From: Massilia sp. PDC64
GTDB lineage: Bacteria; Pseudomonadota; Gammaproteobacteria; Burkholderiales; Burkholderiaceae_D
Assembly (NCBI RefSeq): GCF_900101265.1
Contig: NZ_FMZS01000019.1
Coordinates: 46,025 to 110,024 of the forward strand
DNA length: 64,000 nucleotides
Direction: 5' to 3'
Below, in pieces: positions 10,201 through 18,372 of the stretch. How positions within the stretch are numbered: the stretch's first letter is position 1; each line of letters starts with the position of its first letter. The notes beneath the pieces were generated by a model. That model was given only the letters and a program-made list of their open reading frames with translations, was not told the DNA's origin and ran no database searches. Position numbers and translations under genes: made by a program.

Positions 10201-12585
10201 CGGCACGCGGTCGCGCAGCCAGCCGGCCAGTTGCCAGTCGCCGCGGATCGCGCGGTGGCGGCGCGCGACGTCGTCGCTGTAGCGCCCCGGGCACGGCGCG
10301 ACGAGGTGCGCATCGCCGAGCAGGCCGGCACGCAGGTAGCAGCCTTCCAGCAGGTCGTGCGACAGCACGCGGTCCTCCGGCAGGCGTCCGCGCAGCACGC
10401 GGTCGTACGCGGCCAGGTCGTAGATGCCCTGGCCCGCGAACGTGCCTGCGCCGAACAGGTCCTGGGCGATGCGACGTTCGTCGCCACCGCACAGGCGCCG
10501 GTAGCGCGACGCATCGTCCGGCGGCAGCGCCGCCGTCACGCGCGGCTGCAGCACGCCATGGCCGGCCACCACGCGCCGGCCCGCGTCATCGAGCACGGGG
10601 TGATTCAGCGGATGGGCCATCGTCGCGACGAAGGCACGGGCGGCGTCGCGCGGCAGCCGGGTCTCGGCATCCAGCGTGATCACGTAGCGGATCTCGTCCA
10701 GGCCGTCGACGGGACCTTCGATCACGGCGAACGGCGCGCGCTCGCCCCGCAGCAGGAAGGCGTTCAGGTCTTCCAGCTTGCCGCGCTTGCGTTCGCGGCC
10801 GATCCACGCGCCCTCGCCCTCGCTCCAGGTGCGCTGGCGGTGCAGCAGCAGGAACGGCCGCTTATCGCCTTGATTCTCGCCGTGCTTCGCATTCAGCGCG
10901 ACGATGCCGGCGCGCGCCTGTTCGATCAGCTCGGCGTCGCCGTAGACTTCCTGCCGTGGGGCGTCGACGAGGTCGGTCAGGAGGCAGAAGCGCAGGTGCG
11001 GGTCGCGGTTGGCGAGGTAGTGCACTTCGAGCGCCTCGACGAGCGCAGTCACGTTGTCGCGGCTGTACAGCAGCGCCGGCACGACGACGATCGCGCGTGC
11101 ATCGGACGGGATGCCGCCGCCGAAATCCATGCGCGGCAGGGGCGCCGGTGGGACGAGCCGCGCGGCCATCAGGTCGACGAGGGCCAGCGCCAGCCGGCTC
11201 GCACCGAGCGCGCCCAGCAGGCCGATGACGACGAGCAGCGCGGGGCCTGCGCCGTCCTGCGCCGCATGGAGGGCGATCGCGCCCGCGAACGCCGCGGTGC
11301 ACGCGCCGACGGCGCCCAGGTAGGCCGGCAGCGCCCGTATGCGGCCGGAACTGCGGCCGGGACGCATGTTCAGGCGCTGCTTCAGCAGGGACAGGCCTTC
11401 GCCGGCCAGATAGTGGCCCACGTGGCGCCGGCGCGCGTCATGTCCTTCTGCCGCCAGCGCCAGCGCCTCCGTCGCCACCTCGATCTCGGGGCGGCCGGCC
11501 GCGCGCGCGAGGCGCGCGACCACGCGGCGGTAATGGTCGCGCGTGGCGCCGTCCATGCGGCCGTAGACGCCGGCCGGGTCGCCGCGCAGCGCCTGCTCGA
11601 CGGCGCTCATCGTCTCGACGAATTCGCGCCAGTCCATGCTGCCCAGCAGGCGCAGGCTGTTCACCGTGTTCGCGACCGAGACGTCGTCGGCAGCCTGCTG
11701 CGCGACGTCGGCCTGCACCGCCTGGTCGATGGTGCGGCCCTCGTCCGCGAGACGCGTCGCGACCCATTGCAACGCCTGCGTGAGCGGACCGCCGCGGCCC
11801 TGCAACCGACGCGCGAGTTCGGCCACGAAGCCGGAACTCATCGGCTGCACGTCGCGCACCATGTCGGCCACGACGAGGATCAGGTCACCGGGGCGCTCCT
11901 CCGCCCTGGCCGTCATGCGGTCGGCCCAGCGGTTGGCCTGCACGCGCTGGCGCCGGGTGTCCGCCTGGCGCACGGCGAGGCGGCGCAGGTTCTCGATCAG
12001 CACGAGACGCAGCATGGTCGGCAACGCCCCCAGCTCGCCCAGCGCCAGCGGCGCGCCTTCCTGGTAGGCGGCGACGAAGCGCGCGAGGCTTTCCGCGTCC
12101 AGCCTGCCATCGCCATGCGCGATCACGTCCAGCGCCAGCTGGTACACGCGCGGATTGCCGCGTGCGTCAGGGTCCTGCAGGCAGGGCAGCGCGCGGCAGT
12201 CGTCGTCGGGCAGGTGGCGGCGCGCGAGCCGGACGTGGTCGTCGATCAGCCAGGCGTGGTCGAGCAGCCATCCGGCCGCCGGCGGCAGGCGCACGCCGGC
12301 GTGGGCGGCGCGGGCGAGGCCGGCGCAGGCGTCGGCGATGACGGCGGCATTGTCGTCCAGGCGGTCCAGCAGGCGGTCGCTGCCCGCCTGGTCGGCCAGT
12401 TGATGGCGCGCGGCGAGGCGGCGGCCGTGGACGGCCATCTGGGCGGCAGAAAACAATTCGGCGCGCAGCGGGGCGTCGTCGTCGGCGACGCCGGCGGCTG
12501 CGGGCGGCAGCGCTTGATCTTCTTTCAACAGGAACCTCGTGGTGGCGTGCGCAACCGACCGCCGGCTGACGCGGGACGCGACCAT
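4282..12585 (-). CDS. ndvB: Cyclic beta-1,2-glucan synthase (NdvB/Chv-type), GT84-GH94
   Basis: A very large protein of up to 2767 residues, the usual size for this family, which polymerises UDP-glucose on itself, cyclises the chain and trims it by phosphorolysis. Hydrophobic segments lie near residues 415-440, 820-870 and 945-990. The GT84 glycosyltransferase shows KLEDLNAFLLRGE and YVITLDAETRLP near residues 600-640. A glucoamylase-like region contains the conserved GGGNLAAHL stretch near 1118 and GFAASGYNAMDTT near 1420. The C-terminal GH94 phosphorylase domain contains SWWHPPTGRGERTRCPDDALW near 2415. The ATG at 12585 has no evident ribosome binding site. A TTG at 12528 preceded by GAGG with 6-nt spacing is a credible alternative start, just before the conserved N-terminus. 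The gene is followed by the coupled barrel gene. Confidence 0.92.
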   Translation of the reverse strand: MVASRVSRRSVAHATTRFLLKEDQALPPAAAGVADDDAPLRAELFSAAQMAVHGRRLAARHQLADQAGSDRLLDRLDDNAAVIADACAGLARAAHAGVRLPPAAGWLLDHAWLIDDHVRLARRHLPDDDCRALPCLQDPDARGNPRVYQLALDVIAHGDGRLDAESLARFVAAYQEGAPLALGELGALPTMLRLVLIENLRRLAVRQADTRRQRVQANRWADRMTARAEERPGDLILVVADMVRDVQPMSSGFVAELARRLQGRGGPLTQALQWVATRLADEGRTIDQAVQADVAQQAADDVSVANTVNSLRLLGSMDWREFVETMSAVEQALRGDPAGVYGRMDGATRDHYRRVVARLARAAGRPEIEVATEALALAAEGHDARRRHVGHYLAGEGLSLLKQRLNMRPGRSSGRIRALPAYLGAVGACTAAFAGAIALHAAQDGAGPALLVVIGLLGALGASRLALALVDLMAARLVPPAPLPRMDFGGGIPSDARAIVVVPALLYSRDNVTALVEALEVHYLANRDPHLRFCLLTDLVDAPRQEVYGDAELIEQARAGIVALNAKHGENQGDKRPFLLLHRQRTWSEGEGAWIGRERKRGKLEDLNAFLLRGERAPFAVIEGPVDGLDEIRYVITLDAETRLPRDAARAFVATMAHPLNHPVLDDAGRRVVAGHGVLQPRVTAALPPDDASRYRRLCGGDERRIAQDLFGAGTFAGQGIYDLAAYDRVLRGRLPEDRVLSHDLLEGCYLRAGLLGDAHLVAPCPGRYSDDVARRHRAIRGDWQLAGWLRDRVPRADGSREANPLPPLARWTLFDNLRRSLVAPALCILLVLCWALLPAPAFWSAAVLAVFFVPFALRTLVALADKPHDVAPGPHLLHCAHDARIGLYHALLDTVFLPHEASYSVDAIARGAWRMLVSKRQRLEWRAPTLSRSSTDMEANWQNMWFAPAFAVGVAVLLSFAHPFALFAAAPLLLLWFLSPVVAWWVSLPAARPAPHLADAQRRFLRTTARRTWAFFEDHVTEEENWLPPDHLQEHPAPVVAHRTSPASMGLALLANVTAWDFGYAATGDLLARTRATLQTMGRLERQRGHFHDAYDTCTLAPLPPLSVSAAGGGNLAAHLLVLAAGLERLADEPIASSRALDGIRDTLDVVEDHAVSSAPAVREAIAALRLHLTPERCRNAGTLPGLADCLQALVRQAEALCAVVPDDADAQLRDWAGRLARQAAAAQADLLVMAPWMRVVQEYVIDSSLTRIPTVRELAGFGMKAPGDDLEPEERTRQLLLAGLVAEGSTNARVRLQEIERLARAARDCADVDVGLLGDGDPGLLAADARLASFAGIARGQLPQEHWFALGRQLCVAYGQQLLLSEHGALDAYLAPLLVMPAYRDTLLDQTYRGIVRVQAEYGRRRDVPWGFAASGYNAMDTTLHYQYRAFGVPGTGIRRASGEDLVVAPYAALLALMVEPERACANLERMAQLGFTGRYGFYEAADYTPARRPAGQPYAIVRAFVARHQGMGLLALSYLLHNRPMQRRFAAEPQFQAALPLLQEPAPPAGTGRHVEIEDARQSATAADTPARTVTQPDAAPQDVQLLSNGRYHVMVTAGGAGYSAWRDAAVTRWRADPTADDSGHVCYVRDVDSGALWSNTWQPTLARPEHYEARFSEGRAAFRRRDHGIELHTEIVVAPDDDVELRRLRIANRTGAARTIELTSYAELVPAAVQMEILAERSALLCARRQEWVLKAMTVHGDETAAQFETDRARFIGRGRSRAHPAALEGRAPLGGSDGAVSDPALAIRRILTLAPHQETTVDIVLGVAGTRDHALRLIDKYRDRDVADRVPELAWTHGQVMLRQLNATEADAQLYARLAGSVLAPQPALRADPAVIARNQRGRADLEALGIPGDRPLVLLHLRDAANLDLARELVQAYAWWRAKGLAANLVVWCDGSAALHDEVAHLPGAGGVFVCTSEQLTMEDRMLMQAVARVVLQDEQGSLAEQLRRASARKAELPPALVPAAKPAQYELDAPAVPALVLDNGIGGFTPDGREYVIRTGPGRHTPAPWVNVLASPMFGTVISESGQAYSWNQNAHAFRLTPWEGDPIAGCGGEVFYLRDEQTGVFWSPTALPAPSGGDYVTRHGFGYSVFEHTAHGIRSELLTYVALDAPLKHIVLKLRNDGTTPRRLSVTGYVEWVLGELRAGSAPHVVTEQDPVSGALFARNAWNGDFAGRVAFFHLDAEHVAFTCDRAEFIGRDGSLANPAALGRTTLSGRSGAALDPCAALQTVVDLAPGEEQELVFMLGVGGRRNLDATGMVQRHSGPAAAAADLARARDFWDDTLGAARIETPEPALDVLVNGWVMYQTIACRMWARSSYDQSVGAYRFGDQLQDAMAAVHVRPELLRDHILLFAGHQFVEGDVQSWWHPPTGRGERTRCPDDALWLPLAVHRYVGVTGDYALLDEIAPFIEGRALRQDEAAYCDLPARSQEQASIYEHCVRVLRRALVFGPHGLPPDGSGESVRLGFFLYDVLCRFGELAERRGDYGFCTTCRSAAQVLAHNIDSNAWDGEWYRCAYGDDGRIDAATQSWAVLSGAAERDRARRAMDAVDAHRLCDDGIEDTQAAIWVAMAFAHLGDTERAWELARMLVPAGHARVEPYVMTTGRDSGSWYAGSAGWMFRLIVESLLGVTRAGETLTLMPRLPAGWEGFRLHYRYHGSQYTIAVRRGDEPLLRVDGVAQQGNTIALVDDGRTHEVELHVASRHDAAAPAPHMNWTTCEKMRP

Positions 12586-12688
12586 TCGGGTAAAGCGTGA
12601 AGACGAGGGCGCACGGCTGCCGCCATGCTAAGCAATCAGGTGTCCGGAAACTGTGCGTTAGCGAACACTGGTTGACGATCGGTATGTT

Positions 12689-14611
12689 TTACGCCAGCGC
12701 GAGCCCGCCCGCGAGCGTCCACGCCTGCGCATGCCCCGCGCGGTGCAGGCACAGGGCGGCCTTCGCGCTCCGGTTCCCGCTGCGGCAGACGAACACGATC
12801 GGCCGTGCCGGATCGGACAACCACCCCGGCAGGTATTCCGCGAGGCGCGACAGCGGCACGTGGTGCGCCACGCGGCCGTGCAGGGTCATCGCGCCGGCCG
12901 CGGCTTCGCCCGCTTCGCGCACGTCGACGAGCAGCGCGTCCGCGTGGCGGCGCAGGAACACGTCCAGCGTGTCCGGATGCAGCTGGCCCGGCGTGCTGGC
13001 GTCGCGTACCGCATGCATCGTCGCGCAGGCCAGGCCGTCGACGTCGGTAACGTGGCAGATCACGGCCGCATCGTGGGCGACCTGGGCCAGGCGGGCGGCG
13101 TCGATGGCGCCGAAGACGTGGCGCACTGCCGTGCGGGGCAAGCGGCCGTCTTGCGCCTCGCCCAGCAGCCAGCCGTCCGGCACGCGGGCCAGCACGGCGC
13201 CGCCGATGGCCATGCAGGGCGCGTGGCTGCCGTCGTCCAGCGCGACGGTGGCGCGGTCCGCCGCGTCGAATTCCACCAGGCGCAGGCCGGCATCGCGCGC
13301 GAGTGTGGCGATGCGCTCGATCTGGCCGGGCGGAGGATCGAGCGCGACGCAGGTTTGTTCGTCGAACACGATCCAGCCATGCCGCCCGTCGCCGCTGACC
13401 TGCATGACGCCGGGATTTCCACCGGCGAGTGGAGACGTGCGCAATGCCTCGCCGCAGCGGCGGATGCGCACGCAGGCGGCGTCGACGAAAGCGTCGTCCG
13501 CGAGCGGCCCGATCGACAGGCGCACGGCGCCGCCGCTGCGCCACAACGGCAAGCCCATGGCGTCCAGGACGTAGCTGGGTGCGGCCTTCGCGGCGGAACA
13601 GGCCGATCCGGCGCTGACGCGCACGCCGGCCGCGTCGAACAGGTCGAGCAGGTCCTTGCTGGAGACGCCGGGCACGGCGAAATTCAGCGTGGTCGGCAAC
13701 GTGTGTTCGAACGGCGCATTGAAGACGATGCCGGGGAACGCGTCGCGCAGCGCGGCCGCGAGACGATCGCGCATGGTGGCCAGCTCGGCGTGGGTGCGGA
13801 ACGTCGTGCCCTCTTCCAGTGCGGCCAGCACGGCGCCGAGGGCGGCGATGCCGGCCATGTTTTCCGTGCCGGAGCGCTGCCCGCCTTCCTGGCCGCCGCC
13901 GATCATCAAGGGCGTGTACGGCGCGCCGTCGCGCACGTACAGGATGCCGATGCCTTTCGGCGCATGCAGTTTATGACCGGAGAACGGGGCGTAATCGATG
14001 CGCGTGTTGGCCAGGTCGAGCGGCAGCTTGCCCAGCGCCTGCACGCAGTCGACCATCCAGTAGGCTTTCGATCCGCTCGCGCGCAGCACGCGCGCGATGC
14101 CGTCCAGGTCGGAAATCACGCCCGTCTCGTTGTTGGCCGCCATCGTGCAGACCATTGCGGCGCGCGACGCCAGGTCGCGCAGGACGTCCAGCCGATGGCG
14201 CCCGGTGGCGTCCACGGGCAGCGGCTGCAGGGTGAGCCCGGTGCCGAGCAGGCGGTTCCAGTGCGCGAGGCTTTCCGACACGGCCTTGTGTTCGGTGGCG
14301 CCGTAGACCAGCAGGTCGCCGCAGGCCTCGCCCGCCGCGCGGCGTTCGCGCACGGCGCACAAAACCGACAGCACGGCGGTCTGGATGCCTTCCGTGGCGC
14401 CGCTCGTGAACAGCACGCGGCCCGGCCCGGCGCCGAGCACGCGGCGGGCGCGCGCACGGGTCGTGTCGAGGATGCGTTTGGCGCGCAGGCCGGTGGCGTG
14501 GCTGCTGCTCGGATTGCCGAACGAGGCCTCCATCGCCTCGACCGCGGCGGCGATTGCGGAAGGCAGGACCGGCGAAGTGGCGTTTGCGTCGAGGTAGAGG
14601 TCGGGGGCCAT
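12689..14611 (-). CDS. Cysteine desulfurase-rhodanese fusion protein
   Basis: Residues 1-390 form a complete class V aminotransferase-fold cysteine desulfurase: N-terminus LYLDANATSP, internal ATEHKAV, PLP lysine in SGHKLHAPKG near residue 213, and the mobile sulfur-accepting cysteine in SAGSACSAAK near 335. Residues about 395-540 are an unassigned linker domain. Residues 555-640 form a rhodanese domain with LLVDVREAGEA and the active-site loop CRSGNRS near 607, where a persulfide would be carried. The enzyme can therefore take sulfur from cysteine and pass it within one chain. It is divergent from a DecR-like Lrp regulator, which points to a role in cysteine sensing or detoxification rather than Fe-S housekeeping; no isc or suf genes are nearby. 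No clear ribosome binding site precedes the ATG. Confidence 0.87.
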   Translation of the reverse strand: MAPDLYLDANATSPVLPSAIAAAVEAMEASFGNPSSSHATGLRAKRILDTTRARARRVLGAGPGRVLFTSGATEGIQTAVLSVLCAVRERRAAGEACGDLLVYGATEHKAVSESLAHWNRLLGTGLTLQPLPVDATGRHRLDVLRDLASRAAMVCTMAANNETGVISDLDGIARVLRASGSKAYWMVDCVQALGKLPLDLANTRIDYAPFSGHKLHAPKGIGILYVRDGAPYTPLMIGGGQEGGQRSGTENMAGIAALGAVLAALEEGTTFRTHAELATMRDRLAAALRDAFPGIVFNAPFEHTLPTTLNFAVPGVSSKDLLDLFDAAGVRVSAGSACSAAKAAPSYVLDAMGLPLWRSGGAVRLSIGPLADDAFVDAACVRIRRCGEALRTSPLAGGNPGVMQVSGDGRHGWIVFDEQTCVALDPPPGQIERIATLARDAGLRLVEFDAADRATVALDDGSHAPCMAIGGAVLARVPDGWLLGEAQDGRLPRTAVRHVFGAIDAARLAQVAHDAAVICHVTDVDGLACATMHAVRDASTPGQLHPDTLDVFLRRHADALLVDVREAGEAAAGAMTLHGRVAHHVPLSRLAEYLPGWLSDPARPIVFVCRSGNRSAKAALCLHRAGHAQAWTLAGGLALA

Positions 14612-14754
14612 AAAATAATTGCTAAAAGTCCAAAAATAAATGCGCCATCAGCGCGATTGTTGAGTAATATGTTACGGTTTGGTGCCGAAAATGACGTACT
14701 AAAGAATCTTTGATTTTTCCTAGGCTGAAGAACGAACATTCTAGAGATCGCGAG
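14612..14754. promoter_or_regulatory. Divergent intergenic promoter region, desulfurase/Lrp
   Basis: This 143-bp gap between two divergent genes is much richer in A and T than its surroundings. It must hold the start signals of both genes. Lrp-family proteins usually bind such AT-rich divergent regions next to their own gene. I could not fix exact -10/-35 elements or an operator by eye. Confidence 0.45.
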
Positions 14755-15249
14755 ATGGACAAGATGAATTCACTCGACAAATACGACTGCGCGATTCTGG
14801 CCGCCCTGCAGGCCGACGCCACGCTGTCGATTTCCGGCCTGAGCGAAAAGGTCGGGCTCTCCAGCACGCCGTGCTGGAAACGCGTCAAACGCCTGGAGGA
14901 AGAGGGATACATCGAGAGCCGGGTGAGCATCGTCAACCGGCACAAGGTCGGCCTGCCCGTGACCGTGTTCGTCAGCGTGCGCACCAACGAACACGACGAA
15001 AAATGGCTGGAGCGCTTCGCGTCCGCCGTCATCGCGCTGCCGGAAGTCCTGGAATTCCACCGCATGAGCGGCGATGTCGACTACCTGCTGAAGGTCGTCA
15101 CGACCGACATCGACGGCTACGACCGCTTCTACAAAAAACTGATCAAGACCGCGCAACTGTCCGGCGTCTCCTCCGCGTTCTCGATGGAGCAGATCAAGTG
15201 CACCACCGCGCTGCCGCTGGAACTGATCTCGCACGGGCTGCCGGCTTAA
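14755..15249 (+). CDS. Lrp/AsnC family regulator, DecR-like
   Basis: The product has 164 residues, normal for the family. An N-terminal helix-turn-helix (residues about 7-60, including LSSTPCWKRVKRLEEEGY) is followed by an AsnC/RAM ligand-binding domain. The segments STPCWKR and FSMEQIKCTTALPL closely match E. coli DecR (YbaO), which senses cysteine and activates cysteine degradation. Being divergent from a cysteine desulfurase-rhodanese gene supports the same logic here. A second in-frame ATG at 14764 would give 161 residues and also has a GAG upstream, so the exact start is uncertain. Confidence 0.88.
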   Translation: MDKMNSLDKYDCAILAALQADATLSISGLSEKVGLSSTPCWKRVKRLEEEGYIESRVSIVNRHKVGLPVTVFVSVRTNEHDEKWLERFASAVIALPEVLEFHRMSGDVDYLLKVVTTDIDGYDRFYKKLIKTAQLSGVSSAFSMEQIKCTTALPLELISHGLPA

Positions 15250-15317
15250 TCAGTTTGCACGCCACGCCTAACATGCGATGATGGCGGCCGTTGATTAACA
15301 CAACGGAGACAAACGGA

Positions 15318-16451
15318 ATGGCATCAACCATCAAAACCGTGGCGCTGGCGGCGATCCTGCTGGCGACCGGGACGGCCGCGCTCGCCCAGGACCAGGTCGT
15401 GCGCATCGGCGTGAGCGGCCCGCTGTCGGGCGCCAATGCGTTCGCCGGCAAGGACGACGAAAACGGCGTGCGCCTCGCGGTCGAGGAACTCAACGCGCAA
15501 AAGCTCAAGGTGGGCGGCAAGGCGCTGAAATTCGAACTGCTGTCCGAGGACGACCAGGGCGACCCGAAAGCGGGCGTGAGCGTCGCGCAGAAGTTCGCCG
15601 ACGCCGGCGTCAAGTTCGTGCTCGGCCCGTACAACTCGGGCGTCGCGATCCCCGCTTCGCGCGTCTACAACGATGCCGGCATCCTGATGTCGACCGTAGG
15701 CACGAGCCCGAAAATCACCCAGGCACGCTACCCGAACGTGTTCCGCATCGTCGCGAGCGATTCCCAGGTCGGCGCGTCGATGGCGTCGTATGCGGCCAAG
15801 GAATTGAAAATCAAGACGGTCGGCGTGATCGACGACCGCACCGCCTTCGGCCAGGGCATCGCCGACGAATTCGCGAAGCAGGCGCGCGCCTCCGGCGTGA
15901 CCGTCGTCGGCCGCGAATTCACGAACGACAAGGCCAGCGACTTTTCCGCCATCCTCACCGCGTTCCGCGCGAAGAAAGTGGATGCCATCTTCTTCGGCGG
16001 CTATGCGCCGCAGGGCGCCCCGATGGCGCGCCAGATGAAGCAGCTGGGCATGGCAAACGTCCGCCTGCTGGGCGGCGACACGCTGTGCAGTCCGGAGATG
16101 GCCAAGCTGGGCGGCGACGCCGTCGGCGAGAACGTGATGTGCGCGCAGGCCGGCGCCACGCTCGACAAGCAGGCCAATGGCCCCGCGTTCAAGGCACGCT
16201 ACAAACAGCGTTTCCAGCGCGACCCGGACGTGTACGCGCCCGCGTTCTACGACCAGACGATGTTCATCGCGAAGGCCATGCAGGCCGCGAACACGACGGA
16301 CGCCGCGGCCGTCGGCAAGCAGCTGCACACGATGAGCTACCAGGGCGTGGCCGGCACGTACGGCTACGATGCGAGCGGCAACCTGAAAAAGACGGCCGTC
16401 ACAGTCTACACCTTCAAGGGCGGGCAGCTGGCGCCGCTGGCTAATTATTAA
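15318..16451 (+). CDS. Branched-chain amino acid-type ABC transporter periplasmic binding protein
   Basis: This 377-residue protein has a signal peptide (MASTIKTVALAAILLATGTAALAQ) followed by the two-lobed type I periplasmic binding fold of the LivJ/LivK family. Typical marks are VRIGVSGPLSGANAFAGKD at the mature N-terminus, the DDQGDPKAGVSVAQKF region, and GPYNSGVAIPASRVY. The start at 15318 follows GGAGAC. No permease or ATPase genes are adjacent, so it is an orphan binding protein that must work with a transporter encoded elsewhere. The true ligand may be another amino acid or a small carboxylate. Confidence 0.88.
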   Translation: MASTIKTVALAAILLATGTAALAQDQVVRIGVSGPLSGANAFAGKDDENGVRLAVEELNAQKLKVGGKALKFELLSEDDQGDPKAGVSVAQKFADAGVKFVLGPYNSGVAIPASRVYNDAGILMSTVGTSPKITQARYPNVFRIVASDSQVGASMASYAAKELKIKTVGVIDDRTAFGQGIADEFAKQARASGVTVVGREFTNDKASDFSAILTAFRAKKVDAIFFGGYAPQGAPMARQMKQLGMANVRLLGGDTLCSPEMAKLGGDAVGENVMCAQAGATLDKQANGPAFKARYKQRFQRDPDVYAPAFYDQTMFIAKAMQAANTTDAAAVGKQLHTMSYQGVAGTYGYDASGNLKKTAVTVYTFKGGQLAPLANY

Positions 16452-16530
16452 AGATCGCCCGTAAAGACTGGGCCCCGGGCGGCGCAAGGCGTATCCTTGG
16501 CGCCGCTTCTTTACACTCGTTCAGACCACC

Positions 16531-18339
16531 ATGAAACAGACTCTCAAGCTGGGCACCCTCGCCGCCGCCTGCCTCATCGCCTGCGCGCCGGTCATCGCCG
16601 CCGACACCGCGGCCAAGCCCACTGCCGGCGCCACGAACGCCGGCGCCGCATCGAAACAACTGAATCAACTGGCCGACGAATACTGGGATGCGCAGGCGCG
16701 CTTCGACCCCGTTTCCGCCGGCGAGAGCGGCGACAACCGCTTCCCCGACCAGATCGGCATGTCGATCGCGCCGAAGAACCGCGCGCACCAGTTCGCGCTG
16801 TACAAGGGCTATCTGAAACGCCTGCACGCGATCCGCCGCGACGGCCTCGCCCAGCGCGACCAGACGAGCTACGACATCCTCGACTACGAACTGAAGACCG
16901 CGCTGCGCTTCGAGCCGTTCCCCGAGCACCTGCTGCCGCTGAACCAGATGGACGCCCTGCCCGTCACGCTCGCGAACTACAGCAGCGGCCAGCAGGCGCA
17001 GTCGCTGGCCACCGTGAAGGATTACCAGGCCTACCTGAGCCGCCTGAACCAGCTGGGCCCCTGGATCGACCAGGCCATCGCCAACATGCGCGAAGGGATG
17101 AAGCGCGGGATCGTGCAGCCGAAGGCGATCATGGAATCCGCCCTGCCCCAGTTCAGGCAGCTGGTGGCGGACAAGGCCGAGGACAGCATCTACTACACGC
17201 CCGTGAAGAACTTCCCGACGGGCTTTTCGGATGCCGATAAAAAGAAACTCACGGCCGCGTATCGCAGCACCATAGCCGGCAAGCTGAATCCCGCGCTGAA
17301 ACGCCTGGCCGACTTCATCGAACACGACTACCTGCCGGCCTGCCGCACGAGCACCGGCTGGAGCGCGCTGCCGCAGGGGATGGACTGGTACCTCGCGCGC
17401 GTCGCGAGCCAGACGACGACGGACCTGCAGCCGGAACAGATCCACCAGATCGGTTTGCGGGAAGTGGCGCGGATCCAGGGCGAGTTTGCGCGCATCGGTC
17501 CAAAGATGGGCTACAACGGCCCGGCCGCCGGCCTGCCGGTGTGGGTGTCGGAACAGGCGAAGTACAAGCCGTTCAAGACCGAGGGCGAGATCATCGACGT
17601 CTACCGCAACCTGAACACGCAGCTGCAGGCCAAGCTGCCGGTGCTGTTCTCGCTGCGTCCGAAGACGCCGCTCGACCTGCGCCTGGAACCGGAACTGTCG
17701 CGCGCGACCGCGTCCGACCACTACACGCCACCGGCCGTGGACGGGTCGCGGCCGGGCGTGTTCTGGTCCGTCGTGAACGACCCGAAGCAGTACGGCAGCA
17801 CGGGCATGGTCACGCTGTTCCTGCACGAGGGCCAGCCGGGCCACCACTTCCACATCGCGCTGATGCAGGAGCTGGGCCTGCCGAACTTCCGCAAGTTCGG
17901 CGGCAACAACGCCTTCACGGAAGGCTGGGCGCTGTACGCCGAGACGCTGGGCAAGGAGATGGGCCTGTTCGACAAGCCCGAGGATTACTTCGGCCACCTG
18001 AACGATGAAATGCTGCGCGCCGTACGCCTCGTCGTCGACACGGGCATGCACGCGAAGGGCTGGACGCGCGAGCAGTCGATCCAGTACATGCGCGAGACGC
18101 TGGGCTATACGGAAGCGGACGCGCGCAATGCGACCGAACGCTACATGGCGTGGCCGGCGCAGGCGCTGGGCTACAAGATCGGCGCGCTGAAGATCCAGGA
18201 ACTGCGCGCCCGCGCGGAACAGGCACTGGGGCCGAAATTCAGCCTGCCCAAGTTCCACGAGATCGTGCTGGGCGAAGGCACGCTGCCGCTGGCGCTGCTG
18301 GAGAAGAAGGTGGATCGCTGGATCGCCGAATCGAAGTAA
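16531..18339 (+). CDS. DUF885 family putative metallopeptidase, exported
   Basis: The protein has 602 residues with a signal peptide (MKQTLKLGTLAAACLIACAPVIAAD). It matches the DUF885 family across its length. The diagnostic HEGQPGHHF motif lies near residue 436, and FTEGWALYAETLG follows about 35 residues later. This HExxxxH-plus-downstream-E layout resembles zinc peptidases of the M32/M3 type. Substrate is unknown. It follows the binding-protein gene by 79 bp on the same strand and ends in a strong bidirectional terminator. Confidence 0.85.
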   Translation: MKQTLKLGTLAAACLIACAPVIAADTAAKPTAGATNAGAASKQLNQLADEYWDAQARFDPVSAGESGDNRFPDQIGMSIAPKNRAHQFALYKGYLKRLHAIRRDGLAQRDQTSYDILDYELKTALRFEPFPEHLLPLNQMDALPVTLANYSSGQQAQSLATVKDYQAYLSRLNQLGPWIDQAIANMREGMKRGIVQPKAIMESALPQFRQLVADKAEDSIYYTPVKNFPTGFSDADKKKLTAAYRSTIAGKLNPALKRLADFIEHDYLPACRTSTGWSALPQGMDWYLARVASQTTTDLQPEQIHQIGLREVARIQGEFARIGPKMGYNGPAAGLPVWVSEQAKYKPFKTEGEIIDVYRNLNTQLQAKLPVLFSLRPKTPLDLRLEPELSRATASDHYTPPAVDGSRPGVFWSVVNDPKQYGSTGMVTLFLHEGQPGHHFHIALMQELGLPNFRKFGGNNAFTEGWALYAETLGKEMGLFDKPEDYFGHLNDEMLRAVRLVVDTGMHAKGWTREQSIQYMRETLGYTEADARNATERYMAWPAQALGYKIGALKIQELRARAEQALGPKFSLPKFHEIVLGEGTLPLALLEKKVDRWIAESK

Positions 18340-18369
18340 AAAAAACCGGGGCGCGCCCCGGTTTTTTTT
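18338..18369. terminator. Bidirectional rho-independent terminator
   Basis: A perfect GC palindrome CCGGGGCGCGCCCCGG (18346-18361) is flanked by a run of A on the left and eight T on the right. It can stop transcription from both convergent neighbours, the DUF885 gene and the S41 peptidase gene. Confidence 0.92.
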
Positions 18370-18372
18370 CGC

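Noticed and set aside
7702..12600. A ~1630-codon plus-strand frame opposite the glucan synthase gene
   Set aside because: The composition is Arg/Ala/His-rich without domains, while the minus strand encodes a well-conserved enzyme.
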